Source: DASZCR01 sp035942915 (lineage in GTDB: Bacteria; Acidobacteriota; Blastocatellia; Pyrinomonadales; Pyrinomonadaceae). Taken from it: DNA of 7,508 nucleotides. Location of the stretch: the NCBI GenBank assembly GCA_035942915.1, contig DASZCR010000264.1, positions 1-7,508 on the forward strand. Reading direction: 5' to 3'. A program made the translations under genes and the position numbers. Under the pieces are notes generated by a model, which did not search any database, was not told where the DNA came from, and saw only the letters and a list, made by a program, of their open reading frames with translations. The stretch's first letter is position 1. The number at the start of each line of letters is the position of its first letter. Positions 1 through 5,922 of this stretch are shown piece after piece.

Positions 1-998
1 CCGGCCGCCCAGTTCACCTTGTAGCGCCAGGCGCTGAGCGCGGTCGAGGAGATGCTGAGCATCGGGTTCGCGCTCCCCGCGGGCGGCAGCGTCGAGCCTT
101 CGAGGTCGGCGGGCAGCAGGCTGTGGCCGCCCGTCGTCCTCACACAAATCTGGCGGGCCGAAGCGCCGACGAGCATCTTGTCGCGCTCCCACGCGCAGAC
201 GTGCGTGCCCGCGAAGCTGCGGCCGCTCTTGAACATGTTGTAGGTGATGTAGTAGCCGTCGGGCCAGACGCTCATCTTCGGGAAGTCGTTGAAGTCGCGC
301 CCGAAGGAGTAGGAGTAGCGGTAGTAGGTGCCGGTCGGGTCGGGGCCGGTCGAGACCGCGACGCACTGCGTGTAGGGCTGCGCGGAGACGGCGAACTGCG
401 TCAGCACCCAGCGGTCGGCGAACTGGTCGTACTGGACGAGGGGGTCGCCGTCGTTCATCGTCTCGCACGGGCCGCCGAAGCCCTGCCAGACGACGTTGCC
501 CTGCTTGGGGAAACCGGGCACGAGATTGAAGCCTGTGATTTGATTGCTCACATCTCTCGTCAGCGTGTAGATGGAGTAGCGCAGGTTGACCCACTGGACG
601 TAATGGTTGGGGCCGAGGTCGCCGGTGGTGTCGGGCGGCGCGACGCGCGCGTTCGGGTCAATCTCGGTGCCGATGGTGGCGGCCTTCGGCTGCGCAAACG
701 CGGTCAGCGCGGCATTGCTCTTGTCGGCCAGAGGGTCTACGCCGCCGGGGTTGGAGTTGCCGACGGTCTGCGGGCGTCCCGGCTCGAAATCCCTTCCCGC
801 TCTGGGCACGGCCTGCGGTTTGGTCGCGAACATCTCGCGCAGCGGACGTGAGGAGGTATCGAAGTGCACCGGCCTGCTCATTTCGCCGCGATAGGCGACG
901 GCCGGGGGTTGTGCGCCGCCCTGTGCACTGGCCGGAGCGGGGAGCAGCATCACATTACAGAGAGCCGTTAATACTACCAGAACCAGAGTCTTTCTCAT
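1..998 (-). CDS. Secreted protein of unknown function, N-terminal part (runs off left edge)
   Basis: The minus-strand frame is open from an ATG at 998-996 to the window edge, giving 332 residues with no stop. A GGAGG Shine-Dalgarno (complement of 1003-1007) sits 4 nt before the ATG and fixes the start. The protein begins MRKTLVLVVLTALCNVMLLP, continues to ASA-Q, and has a clear Sec signal peptide with likely cleavage after Ala25. A Pro/Gly-rich linker follows (about 26-120), then a folded region. That region contains PPDTTGDLGPNHYVQWVN (121-138), WQGFGG, DPLVQYDQFADRWVLTQFA (185-203) and DFNDFPKMSVWPDGYYITYN (235-254). The spaced aromatic and Gly/Asp motifs look like beta-propeller or beta-sandwich blades. 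I remember similar exported proteins of unknown function from Acidobacteriota, but I recognise no catalytic motif. It is probably periplasmic or extracellular. Left-hand domains, such as adhesion-type repeats, cannot be seen. The CDS call is firm; the function is unknown. Confidence 0.88.
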   Translation of the reverse strand, partial: MRKTLVLVVLTALCNVMLLPAPASAQGGAQPPAVAYRGEMSRPVHFDTSSRPLREMFATKPQAVPRAGRDFEPGRPQTVGNSNPGGVDPLADKSNAALTAFAQPKAATIGTEIDPNARVAPPDTTGDLGPNHYVQWVNLRYSIYTLTRDVSNQITGFNLVPGFPKQGNVVWQGFGGPCETMNDGDPLVQYDQFADRWVLTQFAVSAQPYTQCVAVSTGPDPTGTYYRYSYSFGRDFNDFPKMSVWPDGYYITYNMFKSGRSFAGTHVCAWERDKMLVGASARQICVRTTGGHSLLPADLEGSTLPPAGSANPMLSISSTALSAWRYKVNWAA

Positions 999-1016
999 TT
1001 TGCCTCCGAGGGTGTA

Positions 1017-1033
1017 TTCGGCCGTTGGCCGAA
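1017..1033 (-). promoter_or_regulatory. Perfect hairpin in the 5' leader just upstream of the secreted-protein start
   Basis: TTCGGCC, GTT, GGCCGAA forms a perfect 7-bp stem with a 3-nt loop. It lies 19-35 nt upstream of the ATG at 998 and about 10 nt from the Shine-Dalgarno. There is no T-run after it, so it is not an intrinsic terminator. It could modulate translation or mRNA stability, but the role is inferred from position only. Confidence 0.4.
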
Positions 1034-1200
1034 GTGAGTTGAGTAGCAGTCAAAGGTTTGCAGAAGTGGGGCTGCTCGTGCTCTGCTGACCTGTGAAACA
1101 ACATGAGGACTTTCAGAACGAATGAAGACACATGGAGGCTGGCAACTACTATCGACCTCCGTAGTTCAAGGCGACAGTAGTCTCCGCCAACTCATGAAAG

Positions 1201-1216
1201 GAGACACGAGTGTCTC
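1201..1216. promoter_or_regulatory. Operator-like palindrome GAGACAC-GA-GTGTCTC
   Basis: Two 7-bp half-sites are separated by only 2 bp. That makes a poor RNA hairpin but a good dimeric-repressor-style DNA dyad. It lies about 115 bp downstream of the candidate minus-strand promoter (1331-1360). On the plus strand it also overlaps the AAAGGAG and GTG of the possible ORF at 1210. No regulator is identified. Confidence 0.35.
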
Positions 1217-1476
1217 TCTCTCTTGAGTTATCAGGCTCTATATTATTAAACGGAAGCGTGCTGGCCCTTCGTCAAAGCGGACACCTCTTTGGGAGAGGCG
1301 GGAAGAACTCCTGCTCGGTTCAGCAGACGGATGGTATGCCCCAACTCGCAGAGATGTCAATGACGCACCACCATCCGTGCTCTCAAAAACACTCCACCCA
1401 TCAAGAGCACAATCCAGAACTACCGCTCGGACGCGATAAGCGGATGGAGCGTGGCAGCCGTGCCGCGCCGCAGTGA
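1210..1476 (+). CDS. Doubtful 88-codon ORF with a good ribosome-binding site
   Basis: A GTG start at 1210 is preceded by AAAGGAG (1197-1203) at 6-nt spacing, which is a good Shine-Dalgarno. The product has a short hydrophobic N-terminus (VSLSLELSGSILL) and seven histidines, including HHH near residue 54. It has no recognisable domain. Codon use is not GC3-biased like the confident genes, and Cys, His and Ser codons are scattered as expected for non-coding DNA. It ends 3 nt before the convergent TPR remnant. A plus-strand terminator lies downstream at 1968-2003, but nothing else supports transcription. I think it more likely that this is spurious or a short leader than a real protein. Confidence 0.18.
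   Translation: MSLSLELSGSILLNGSVLALRQSGHLFGRGGKNSCSVQQTDGMPQLAEMSMTHHHPCSQKHSTHQEHNPELPLGRDKRMERGSRAAPQ
1331..1360 (-). promoter_or_regulatory. Candidate sigma70-type promoter for the secreted-protein gene
   Basis: On the minus strand a perfect -35 TTGACA (complement of 1355-1360) is followed after 18 nt by TACCAT (complement of 1331-1336), which matches four of six bases of TATAAT. Transcription would start near 1324 and run left into the gene starting at 998. The -35 is strong, the -10 is only fair and the spacer is slightly long. Confidence 0.4.
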
Positions 1477-1479
1477 ACC

Positions 1480-2008
1480 CTATCTCTTTTTGATGATGCT
1501 CCTGTGACGCCGCTTGGGGGGAGTCCGCTTCTTGAGGAGCCGCTTGTGACGTGAGTTCAACATGGTATTAAGCGACTGATGGGCGATGCCTAGTATCCTC
1601 GCGGCGTTCGTCACGCTGTCTAAGACTCTCCGTGCGTGGTCTAGTCTAGTGTGCGCTTCCTCGTAGCGGCCGAGTTTGTAGAGAAGGAGGGCGAGATTAT
1701 TTTCGATTGATGCGCCGTAGCGTTCGTGGCGTGCCTGTTCGTAGTGATAGATGGCCGCAGTAAATTCGATTATGGCTCTGTCAAGATAATCGTCGCGCCG
1801 TTCGGCCGTTCCTAATCTCCATAAGGTAATCGCAAGTTCATTATGAAGCTGCCTTTGAGGGCAGGATTCGTGCTCTCCTGCAAGAGCGGGGCTGTTTCTG
1901 TGAGCAGGCGCAAGGCGTCGGTGTGTCGGCCTGCGCAAGACTCAATACGGAATGCAATAGTTTTGCTAGTCGGGCGAGAACCTGATTCTCGCCCGACTTT
2001 TTTAGTGC
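1480..2008 (-). pseudogene. Degraded TPR / Fis-like HTH regulator gene (two frameshifts plus internal deletion)
   Basis: The open minus-strand frame (TTG at 1938 to TAG at 1480) gives 152 codons, but the first 32 residues are not TPR-like. The expected upstream sequence lies in other frames. SGENQVLARLAKLL is encoded at about 1996-1955, then ESCAGRHTDALRLLTETAPL in a second frame. HNELAITLWRLGTAERRDDY follows in the third, into two helical pairs ending LGRYEEAHTRLDHARRVL. Restoring one nucleotide at about 1956-1957 and one at about 1846-1847 (both TT steps) makes the reading continuous. At about 1615-1627 the TPR runs straight into SVTNAARILGIAHQSLNTML, a Fis-type HTH, then a basic tail RRHRSIIKKR. 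In the family as I remember it, a further 150 or more TPR residues separate these parts, so an in-frame deletion is likely. Full-length relatives look like regulators. The frameshifts are visible; the family comparison is from memory. A sequencing error cannot be excluded for the single-base losses. Confidence 0.65.
1968..2003 (+). terminator. Strong intrinsic terminator reading on the plus strand
   Basis: AGTCGGGCGAGAA (1968-1980), a 5-nt loop CCTGA, and TTCTCGCCCGACT (1986-1998) make a perfect 13-bp stem. Six Ts (1998-2003) follow directly. The T-run is on the plus-strand side; on the minus strand the stem is followed by AGCAAAAC, so it does not terminate the peptidase operon in the classical way. 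No confident plus-strand gene precedes it. It would stop antisense transcription from entering the peptidase gene at 2017. Confidence 0.6.
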
Positions 2009-2016
2009 TTCAGGCG

Positions 2017-4671
2017 CTAACGCCTGCGCGCATTGCTCGTTCCTGCGGCGGGTGGTAAGCCAGTGTCAGGCTGTAGGTGTTCTGAAAACAGCTTGAGGAT
2101 GCGTTTGTATTCGTCGGCCCAACTGGGGGCGCGTTCGAAGGAGTGGTCTTCGACGGGATAGACGGCCAGTTCCCAGTTCTCCTTGCGTAGTTCGATGAGG
2201 CGTTGGACGAGGCGGACGGTGTCCTGGAAGTGGACGTTAGTATCGACCATGCCGTGACAGATGAGGAGCGCACCCTTCAAGCCTTCGGCGAAGTAGATGG
2301 GCGAACTGCGGCGGTAGGCTTCCGGGTCTGTCTGCGGCAGATTGAGGATGTTCGAGGTGTAGGGATGGTTGTAGTGTGCCCAGTCTGTGACGGGGCGCAG
2401 GGCTGCTCCGGCGGCGAAAACGTTCGGCTCGGTGAACATCGCCATGAGGGTGATGAAGCCGCCGTAGGAGCCGCCGTAGATGCCGATGCGACGCGCATCG
2501 ACGCCGTGCTCGCGGACGAGATAACGAACGCCGTCAACGTGGTCTGTCAAATCCTTGCCGCCCATGTGGCGATAGATGCCTGTGCGCCAGTCGCGGCCGT
2601 AACCGGCCGAGCCGCGATAGTCTATGTCGAGCACGTAGAAGCCGCGCTCGGCCAGTAGATGATGGAACATGTATTCGCGGTAATAGGTGCTCCACCAATT
2701 ATGCACGTTCTGTAGATAGCCTGCGCCGTGAACGAAGAGGACGGCGGGCGCGCCCGCGCGCGGCTGGCGCGGACGGTAGAGACGCGCGTAGACGGTCGCG
2801 CCGTCGCGCGCCTTGAAGTTGACGATTTCCGGGACGACCCATTGATAAGACCTGAACTCGTCAATCGGCGAAGTGGTCACCTGTCGCACGGTCGAGCGCG
2901 GCTGATTGAGCGCCACGTAGAGTTCGGGCGGGACGTTGCTGTAAGAATGGATGATGGCGAGGCGCGTCTCGTCGGGCGAGATGTCGGCGTCGTTATCGCC
3001 CGCCTCGTTGGTGATGCGCGTGCGCTCGCCGCCTGCGACCGGCATCGTGTAGAGGTGGCGCTCGAAGAAACTGCCCTCGCTCGAAGTGAAATAGAAACGG
3101 GTCTTGTCGCGCGAAAGACGCACGTCGGAGACCTCGAATCTGCCCGACGTTAACTGTCGCGGCTCGCCGCCTTCGGTCGAGACGGTGTAGAGATGCGAGA
3201 AGCCGTCGCGTTCGGACTGGAAGTAGACGGTGCGGTTATCGCCGAGCCAGCCGAGCGTGAACGAACCGGGGCCGGCTACCCACGCGTCGTCGTGAATGCG
3301 CGCGAGGACGCGCGTTCTGGCCGTCGCCGGGTCGAGCAGTAAGACCCAACGGTCTTTGTTGTCGGCCGCGCGCGCCATGAGCACCGCGCCCGCGCCCTCT
3401 TCAGGCCATTGCAGGTTGAAGAGTTGCACGTCGCGGTCGCGCGCCTGTTGCTGCGTCGTCTCGGTCTGCGTGCGCGGCGGCTGAGATTGTTGCTGAGTCT
3501 GCGTCTGCTGCTGAGATTGTTGCTGTGTCTGTTGCTGTGTCTGTTGCTGCGCGGCGGTCGTCTGCTGTTGCGTCTGTTGCGTCTGTCCCGATTCGGTGCC
3601 GCGTTCGCGGGCGGCCTGTTCGGTGGCGTTGCCTTCGGTGCGTGTCTGGACGACGGGCGCAACCTCGACGCGCTGTCCGTGCTCAACCCACTTCGCATCA
3701 CCCGTCTCGACGTTAATCACGGCCATGCGCGAGCGACCCTGTACGTCGCCGACCTTCGTGCGCGAGGGGATGTCTTCGGTGTAGGCCGATTCGGTGACGT
3801 AGTTCGGGACAATGGTGTTCTTGGCGACTGAGGCAGGCTCGTTGATGGTGGCGATGACGTACTTGCCGTCAGGCGAGAGCGACAGATTGGTGACGTTCTG
3901 GCCGCCGGGAATCTGGAAGGGCTTGCGCGTCTCACGTCTGCGACGACGCGCCTCCTGCTCCTCGCGCTGCGCGGCGCGTTCGCGCACGGCTTCGAGCAAC
4001 TCGCGCTCCTCCTTCTTGATGAACTCCTGACTCTCCGTGCCGCGTTGCTGCTGCTGTCCGGTAGCACTGCCGCCTCCGCCGCCTGAGCGGATGTCTGTCA
4101 ACTGCGTCAGTGCGCCGCCTTCGAGCGAGAGGAGAAAGAGGTTGTTCTGGCGTGTGAAATAGACGGAGCGATTGTCGCGCGTGAAGTGCGCGTTCGTCTC
4201 TGCGTCGGTCGTGCGCGTGAGCGGGCGTCGCGTCGAGGTCGTGTGGTCGTAGAGAAAAACGTCGCCGTCTTCGGTAAAGACGCTCAGTCGCTTGTCCTTC
4301 GACAACTCGCCGGAGGCGGGCGGCGCGTTCTGTCGCTCCTCCTCCGAGAGTTTTCTGAGGTTGCTGCCGTCGGCCTCGACGACGTACGTGTCCATCTCCT
4401 TGATGCGCGGTTCGCCCGCGCGCTTCCAGCGAAAGTAGATGCGGCGGCTATCTTGCGACCAGACGACGCCGGAAGGCGGATAGCCGACGAGGTCTGGGCC
4501 GCGCATGATGCTGTCAACCGTCAACTCGAACTTGCGAGCGGGTTGGCGCGTCTGCGGCGACACTGTTTGAGAAGGCTGCTGCTGCTGCGCGGCCACGAAG
4601 AAGGGGGCGTTGAGCAAAAAGACGAGCGCGAGCGAGAGAGCGGCGCAGCGGCGGCGACGAAGACCTTTCAT
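2017..4671 (-). CDS. Exported S9-family (prolyl oligopeptidase / DPP IV-like) serine peptidase
   Basis: The 884-residue protein starts at the ATG at 4671-4669, with AAAGGA at 6-nt spacing. The open frame reaches 4941, but that extension is Arg-rich shadow overlapping the upstream gene. The protein has a signal peptide (MKGLRRRR, hydrophobic LSLALVFLL, then VAA-QQQQ, cleavage about residue 28). A beta-propeller follows (about 40-590) with PD40/TolB-like strands such as SQDSRRIYFRW, SPDGKYVIAT, SRDKTRFYFTS and SPDETRLAII. The C-terminus is an alpha/beta hydrolase. Catalytic residues are visible: Ser735 in GGSYGG, Asp810 in HGMVDTNVHF and His843 in EDHSFE. Their spacing is as expected for family S9. 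It probably trims short peptides, often after Pro, in the periplasm. A charged helix (FIKKEERELLEAVRERAAQR) and a Gln/Thr-rich insert (about 358-412) interrupt the propeller. It is second in an operon, 29 nt after the amidotransferase. Its TAG stop lies in the loop of a 6-bp hairpin (2011-2026). Fold and class are sure; the substrate is not. Confidence 0.95.
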   Translation of the reverse strand: MKGLRRRRCAALSLALVFLLNAPFFVAAQQQQPSQTVSPQTRQPARKFELTVDSIMRGPDLVGYPPSGVVWSQDSRRIYFRWKRAGEPRIKEMDTYVVEADGSNLRKLSEEERQNAPPASGELSKDKRLSVFTEDGDVFLYDHTTSTRRPLTRTTDAETNAHFTRDNRSVYFTRQNNLFLLSLEGGALTQLTDIRSGGGGGSATGQQQQRGTESQEFIKKEERELLEAVRERAAQREEQEARRRRRETRKPFQIPGGQNVTNLSLSPDGKYVIATINEPASVAKNTIVPNYVTESAYTEDIPSRTKVGDVQGRSRMAVINVETGDAKWVEHGQRVEVAPVVQTRTEGNATEQAARERGTESGQTQQTQQQTTAAQQQTQQQTQQQSQQQTQTQQQSQPPRTQTETTQQQARDRDVQLFNLQWPEEGAGAVLMARAADNKDRWVLLLDPATARTRVLARIHDDAWVAGPGSFTLGWLGDNRTVYFQSERDGFSHLYTVSTEGGEPRQLTSGRFEVSDVRLSRDKTRFYFTSSEGSFFERHLYTMPVAGGERTRITNEAGDNDADISPDETRLAIIHSYSNVPPELYVALNQPRSTVRQVTTSPIDEFRSYQWVVPEIVNFKARDGATVYARLYRPRQPRAGAPAVLFVHGAGYLQNVHNWWSTYYREYMFHHLLAERGFYVLDIDYRGSAGYGRDWRTGIYRHMGGKDLTDHVDGVRYLVREHGVDARRIGIYGGSYGGFITLMAMFTEPNVFAAGAALRPVTDWAHYNHPYTSNILNLPQTDPEAYRRSSPIYFAEGLKGALLICHGMVDTNVHFQDTVRLVQRLIELRKENWELAVYPVEDHSFERAPSWADEYKRILKLFSEHLQPDTGLPPAAGTSNARRR
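3481..3594. repeat. Imperfect short tandem repeat encoding the peptidase Gln-rich insert
   Basis: Degenerate repeats of a TGTTGCTG(A/T)GTCTG-type unit run through this stretch. A near-identical CTGTGTCTGTTG block occurs twice around 3523-3550. On the minus strand they encode QQQT/QQQS repeats inside the S9 peptidase. The unit length is divisible by three in most copies, so gain or loss keeps the frame. Such tracts can change length by replication slippage. Confidence 0.75.
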
Positions 4672-4700
4672 CTCTTGTCCTTTATCCTCCGGGTATTCGA

Positions 4701-5570
4701 TTACAGTTCTATCTTTTCGACGATAACGCTCAGGTCGGGCATGACGGTGACGGTGTGATTGTCGGGCACGGGCGTCCAGTCCGAAGGGTCGTCTGTGAGA
4801 CGCTCGCTGGCGACGATGACGGCCGACGCAGGGTCGTGCGGGGCGACGGTGTGCATATCGCACAGGCCGTCGGGCAGACACTCGAAGCGGCGGCCGCGCG
4901 AGTAGTGCAGAGATTGTCCGGCGACCGATTCGGCCGAGCAATAGCGCGAGACGACGAAGGCCGTGCCGTCGGTGACGGCAAAATTGTAGTATGAGGGTTC
5001 TGCTATCTCATGCTCGCGCGTCAGTTCGTTGAGGCGCGCGATGGTCGAGACGAGCGCGCGTCTCATGTCCTGCGGCGTGGCCTCGCCGAAGGCGACGCCG
5101 AGACCGTCGAGAAAGAGCGCGAAGGCGTGCTCCGAGTCGGTCGTGCCCTGAATCATGTTATAGAACTCGTCCTTAAGCTCTTCGCGCAAAGCTCTCTTGA
5201 TGTGATGGAAGCCTGCGACCGCGCCGTTGTGCATCCACGTGAAGCGGTCGTAGGCGAACGGGTGGACGTTGGCCTCGTTGACGGCCATGCCGGGCGAGGC
5301 GGCGCGGACGTGCGCGAACAGGAGCGAGGTGCGCGTCTTCATCGAGAGGTTCTGCAAGTTGCGGTTCGACCACGCGGGGGTGACCGAACGCTGCACGCAC
5401 GGCGTCGGGTCGATTTCCGGCACGTACCAGCCGACGCCGAAGCCGTCGCCATTCAAAGGCTCGGCGCGCTCGCGCGCCTGATAGCTCTGCATGATGAGCG
5501 AGTTGACGGGGCGGTATAATAAATCCGCCATCAACAGCGGCGTGCCCGCGTATGCGATGAAACGGCACAT
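4701..5570 (-). CDS. Class II (Ntn-type) glutamine amidotransferase
   Basis: The 289-residue protein starts at ATG 5570-5568. This start places Cys at residue 2 (MCRFIAYAG), the N-terminal nucleophile exposed after Met removal, so I reject the longer open frame to 5657. Class II signatures follow: NGDGFGVGWY (40-49), LLFAHVRAAS (83-92), NEANVHPF (98-105) and WMHNGAVAGF (112-121). These line the glutamine pocket and oxyanion hole. The protein would hydrolyse glutamine to glutamate and ammonia, or a gamma-glutamyl amide. The length and lack of a synthetase domain suit the stand-alone EgtC/YafJ-like group rather than PurF, GlmS or AsnB. EgtC cleaves the gamma-glutamyl group in ergothioneine synthesis, but no egtB or egtD is in view, so that role is not assigned. 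No strong Shine-Dalgarno precedes it. The S9 peptidase follows after 29 nt, suggesting one transcript. It is probably cytoplasmic. Confidence 0.93.
   Translation of the reverse strand: MCRFIAYAGTPLLMADLLYRPVNSLIMQSYQARERAEPLNGDGFGVGWYVPEIDPTPCVQRSVTPAWSNRNLQNLSMKTRTSLLFAHVRAASPGMAVNEANVHPFAYDRFTWMHNGAVAGFHHIKRALREELKDEFYNMIQGTTDSEHAFALFLDGLGVAFGEATPQDMRRALVSTIARLNELTREHEIAEPSYYNFAVTDGTAFVVSRYCSAESVAGQSLHYSRGRRFECLPDGLCDMHTVAPHDPASAVIVASERLTDDPSDWTPVPDNHTVTVMPDLSVIVEKIEL
5515..5520 (+). promoter_or_regulatory. Possible -10 element (TATAAT) for the plus-strand gene at 5599
   Basis: A perfect TATAAT lies about 80 bp upstream of the ATG at 5599, inside the amidotransferase coding region, where it encodes part of DLLYRP. 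No good -35 lies 16-18 bp upstream. The nearby TTGACG at 5503-5508 is only 6 bp away and cannot pair with it. The match may therefore be chance. Confidence 0.22.
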
Positions 5571-5598
5571 CTGATTCCGTTTGGCGTGGAGAGCAGGG

Positions 5599-5922
5599 AT
5601 GAGCGAACGCGATGATGATACACCAGAACCGCCCGGCGCGCGCCACCGCGACCACACGCCTCGCGGCGGCTACTACTACGACGACGCGACCAACTACGAA
5701 CTCTACAACCCAGACGAAGATAAACCGGACGAAGACGAAACCGGCGTAGACGAAACCGGCACAGACAAAGCCGGCGCAGACGACCTCAACGCCTCGCGCC
5801 TCATCAACCGGCGCGCTCTTTCTCGCGGAGTACGTCGGCTATCACGTTCTCACGCGCACGCTTCGGCCGCTCGAAGGGCACGGCGAAGACTACCTTTACT
5901 ACTTCGGCCAACTGGCCGATAA
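5599..5922 (+). CDS. Small acidic protein with YYYDDATNYELYNP motif; C-terminal part is out-of-frame read-through
   Basis: ATG at 5599 is preceded by GGAG (5588-5591) at 7-nt spacing; a TTG at 5581 is also in frame but less likely. The product has 107 residues. Residues 1-70 look genuinely coded: a charged start (MSERDDDTPEPPGARHRDHT), then GGYYYDDATNYELYNPDEDK, then three five-residue acidic repeats (DETGV, DETGT, DKAGA). The part is probably disordered and has no known domain. From about residue 70 the frame becomes Arg/Ser/Ala-rich (RRALSRGVRRLSRSHAHASAARRARRR). This is because the same DNA, in the next frame, encodes the end of a glycosyltransferase. The original stop was probably lost when a deletion joined the two genes near 5790-5810. 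It is divergent from the amidotransferase with 28 bp between start codons. Function is unknown. Confidence 0.5.
   Translation: MSERDDDTPEPPGARHRDHTPRGGYYYDDATNYELYNPDEDKPDEDETGVDETGTDKAGADDLNASRLINRRALSRGVRRLSRSHAHASAARRARRRLPLLLRPTGR
5615..5620 (-). promoter_or_regulatory. Possible -10 element (TATCAT) for the amidotransferase-peptidase operon
   Basis: On the minus strand TATCAT matches five of six consensus bases and sits about 45 bp upstream of the amidotransferase ATG at 5570. No clear -35 is seen. The two divergent start codons (5570 and 5599) are only 28 bp apart, so any promoter must overlap the opposite gene. This is the best local candidate. Confidence 0.22.
5734..5778 (+). repeat. 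Three 15-bp tandem repeats (DETGx units)
   Basis: GACGAAACCGGCGTA, GACGAAACCGGCACA and GACAAAGCCGGCGCA occupy 5734-5748, 5749-5763 and 5764-5778. They keep the reading frame of the acidic protein and encode DETGV, DETGT and DKAGA. The third copy has diverged most. Confidence 0.85.

Larger units (their letters stand above)
999..1479. other. Gene-poor region: leader and promoter of the secreted-protein gene
   Basis: This stretch lacks the strong third-position GC bias of its neighbours and contains no convincing gene apart from the doubtful ORF at 1210-1476. It holds a candidate minus-strand promoter (1331-1360) and an AT-rich patch around 1230-1250. It also holds three dyads: 1017-1033, 1144-1166 (AACTAC, 11 nt, GTAGTT) and 1201-1216. 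If the promoter is right, the secreted-protein mRNA has a leader of about 325 nt, long enough for structural or operator-based control. I see no tRNA, known riboswitch core or CRISPR-like repeat here. Confidence 0.5.

Noticed and set aside
123..851. 242-codon plus-strand open frame
   Set aside because: It is antisense to the secreted-protein gene and Val/Gly/Arg-rich. The minus-strand frame has a signal peptide, Shine-Dalgarno and coherent motifs.
1968..1998. Terminator for the minus-strand peptidase operon
   Set aside because: On the minus strand the stem is followed by AGCAAAAC, not a T-run. The T6 is on the plus-strand side only.
3481..3594. CRISPR-like array
   Set aside because: Units are short, degenerate and contiguous with no unique spacers, and they keep a coding frame for poly-Gln.
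3409..3831. Leu/Arg-rich plus-strand ORF resembling a membrane protein
   Set aside because: The Leu runs are the antisense reading of the CAG-type Gln repeats in the peptidase.
4672..4941. 90-codon N-terminal extension of the S9 peptidase
   Set aside because: Arg/His-rich shadow sequence overlapping the amidotransferase. The ATG at 4671 has a Shine-Dalgarno and is followed at once by a signal peptide.
5010..5519. 169-codon plus-strand ORF
   Set aside because: Antisense to the amidotransferase, with Val/Arg/Glu-rich composition typical of GC-rich shadow frames.
5503..5520. TTGACG plus TATAAT as a complete promoter
   Set aside because: The spacer is only 6 bp, far from the 16-18 bp that sigma70-type RNA polymerase needs.
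5571..5657. 29-codon N-terminal extension of the amidotransferase
   Set aside because: A class II amidotransferase needs Cys right after the initiator Met. MCRF at 5570 gives this and the extension would bury it.
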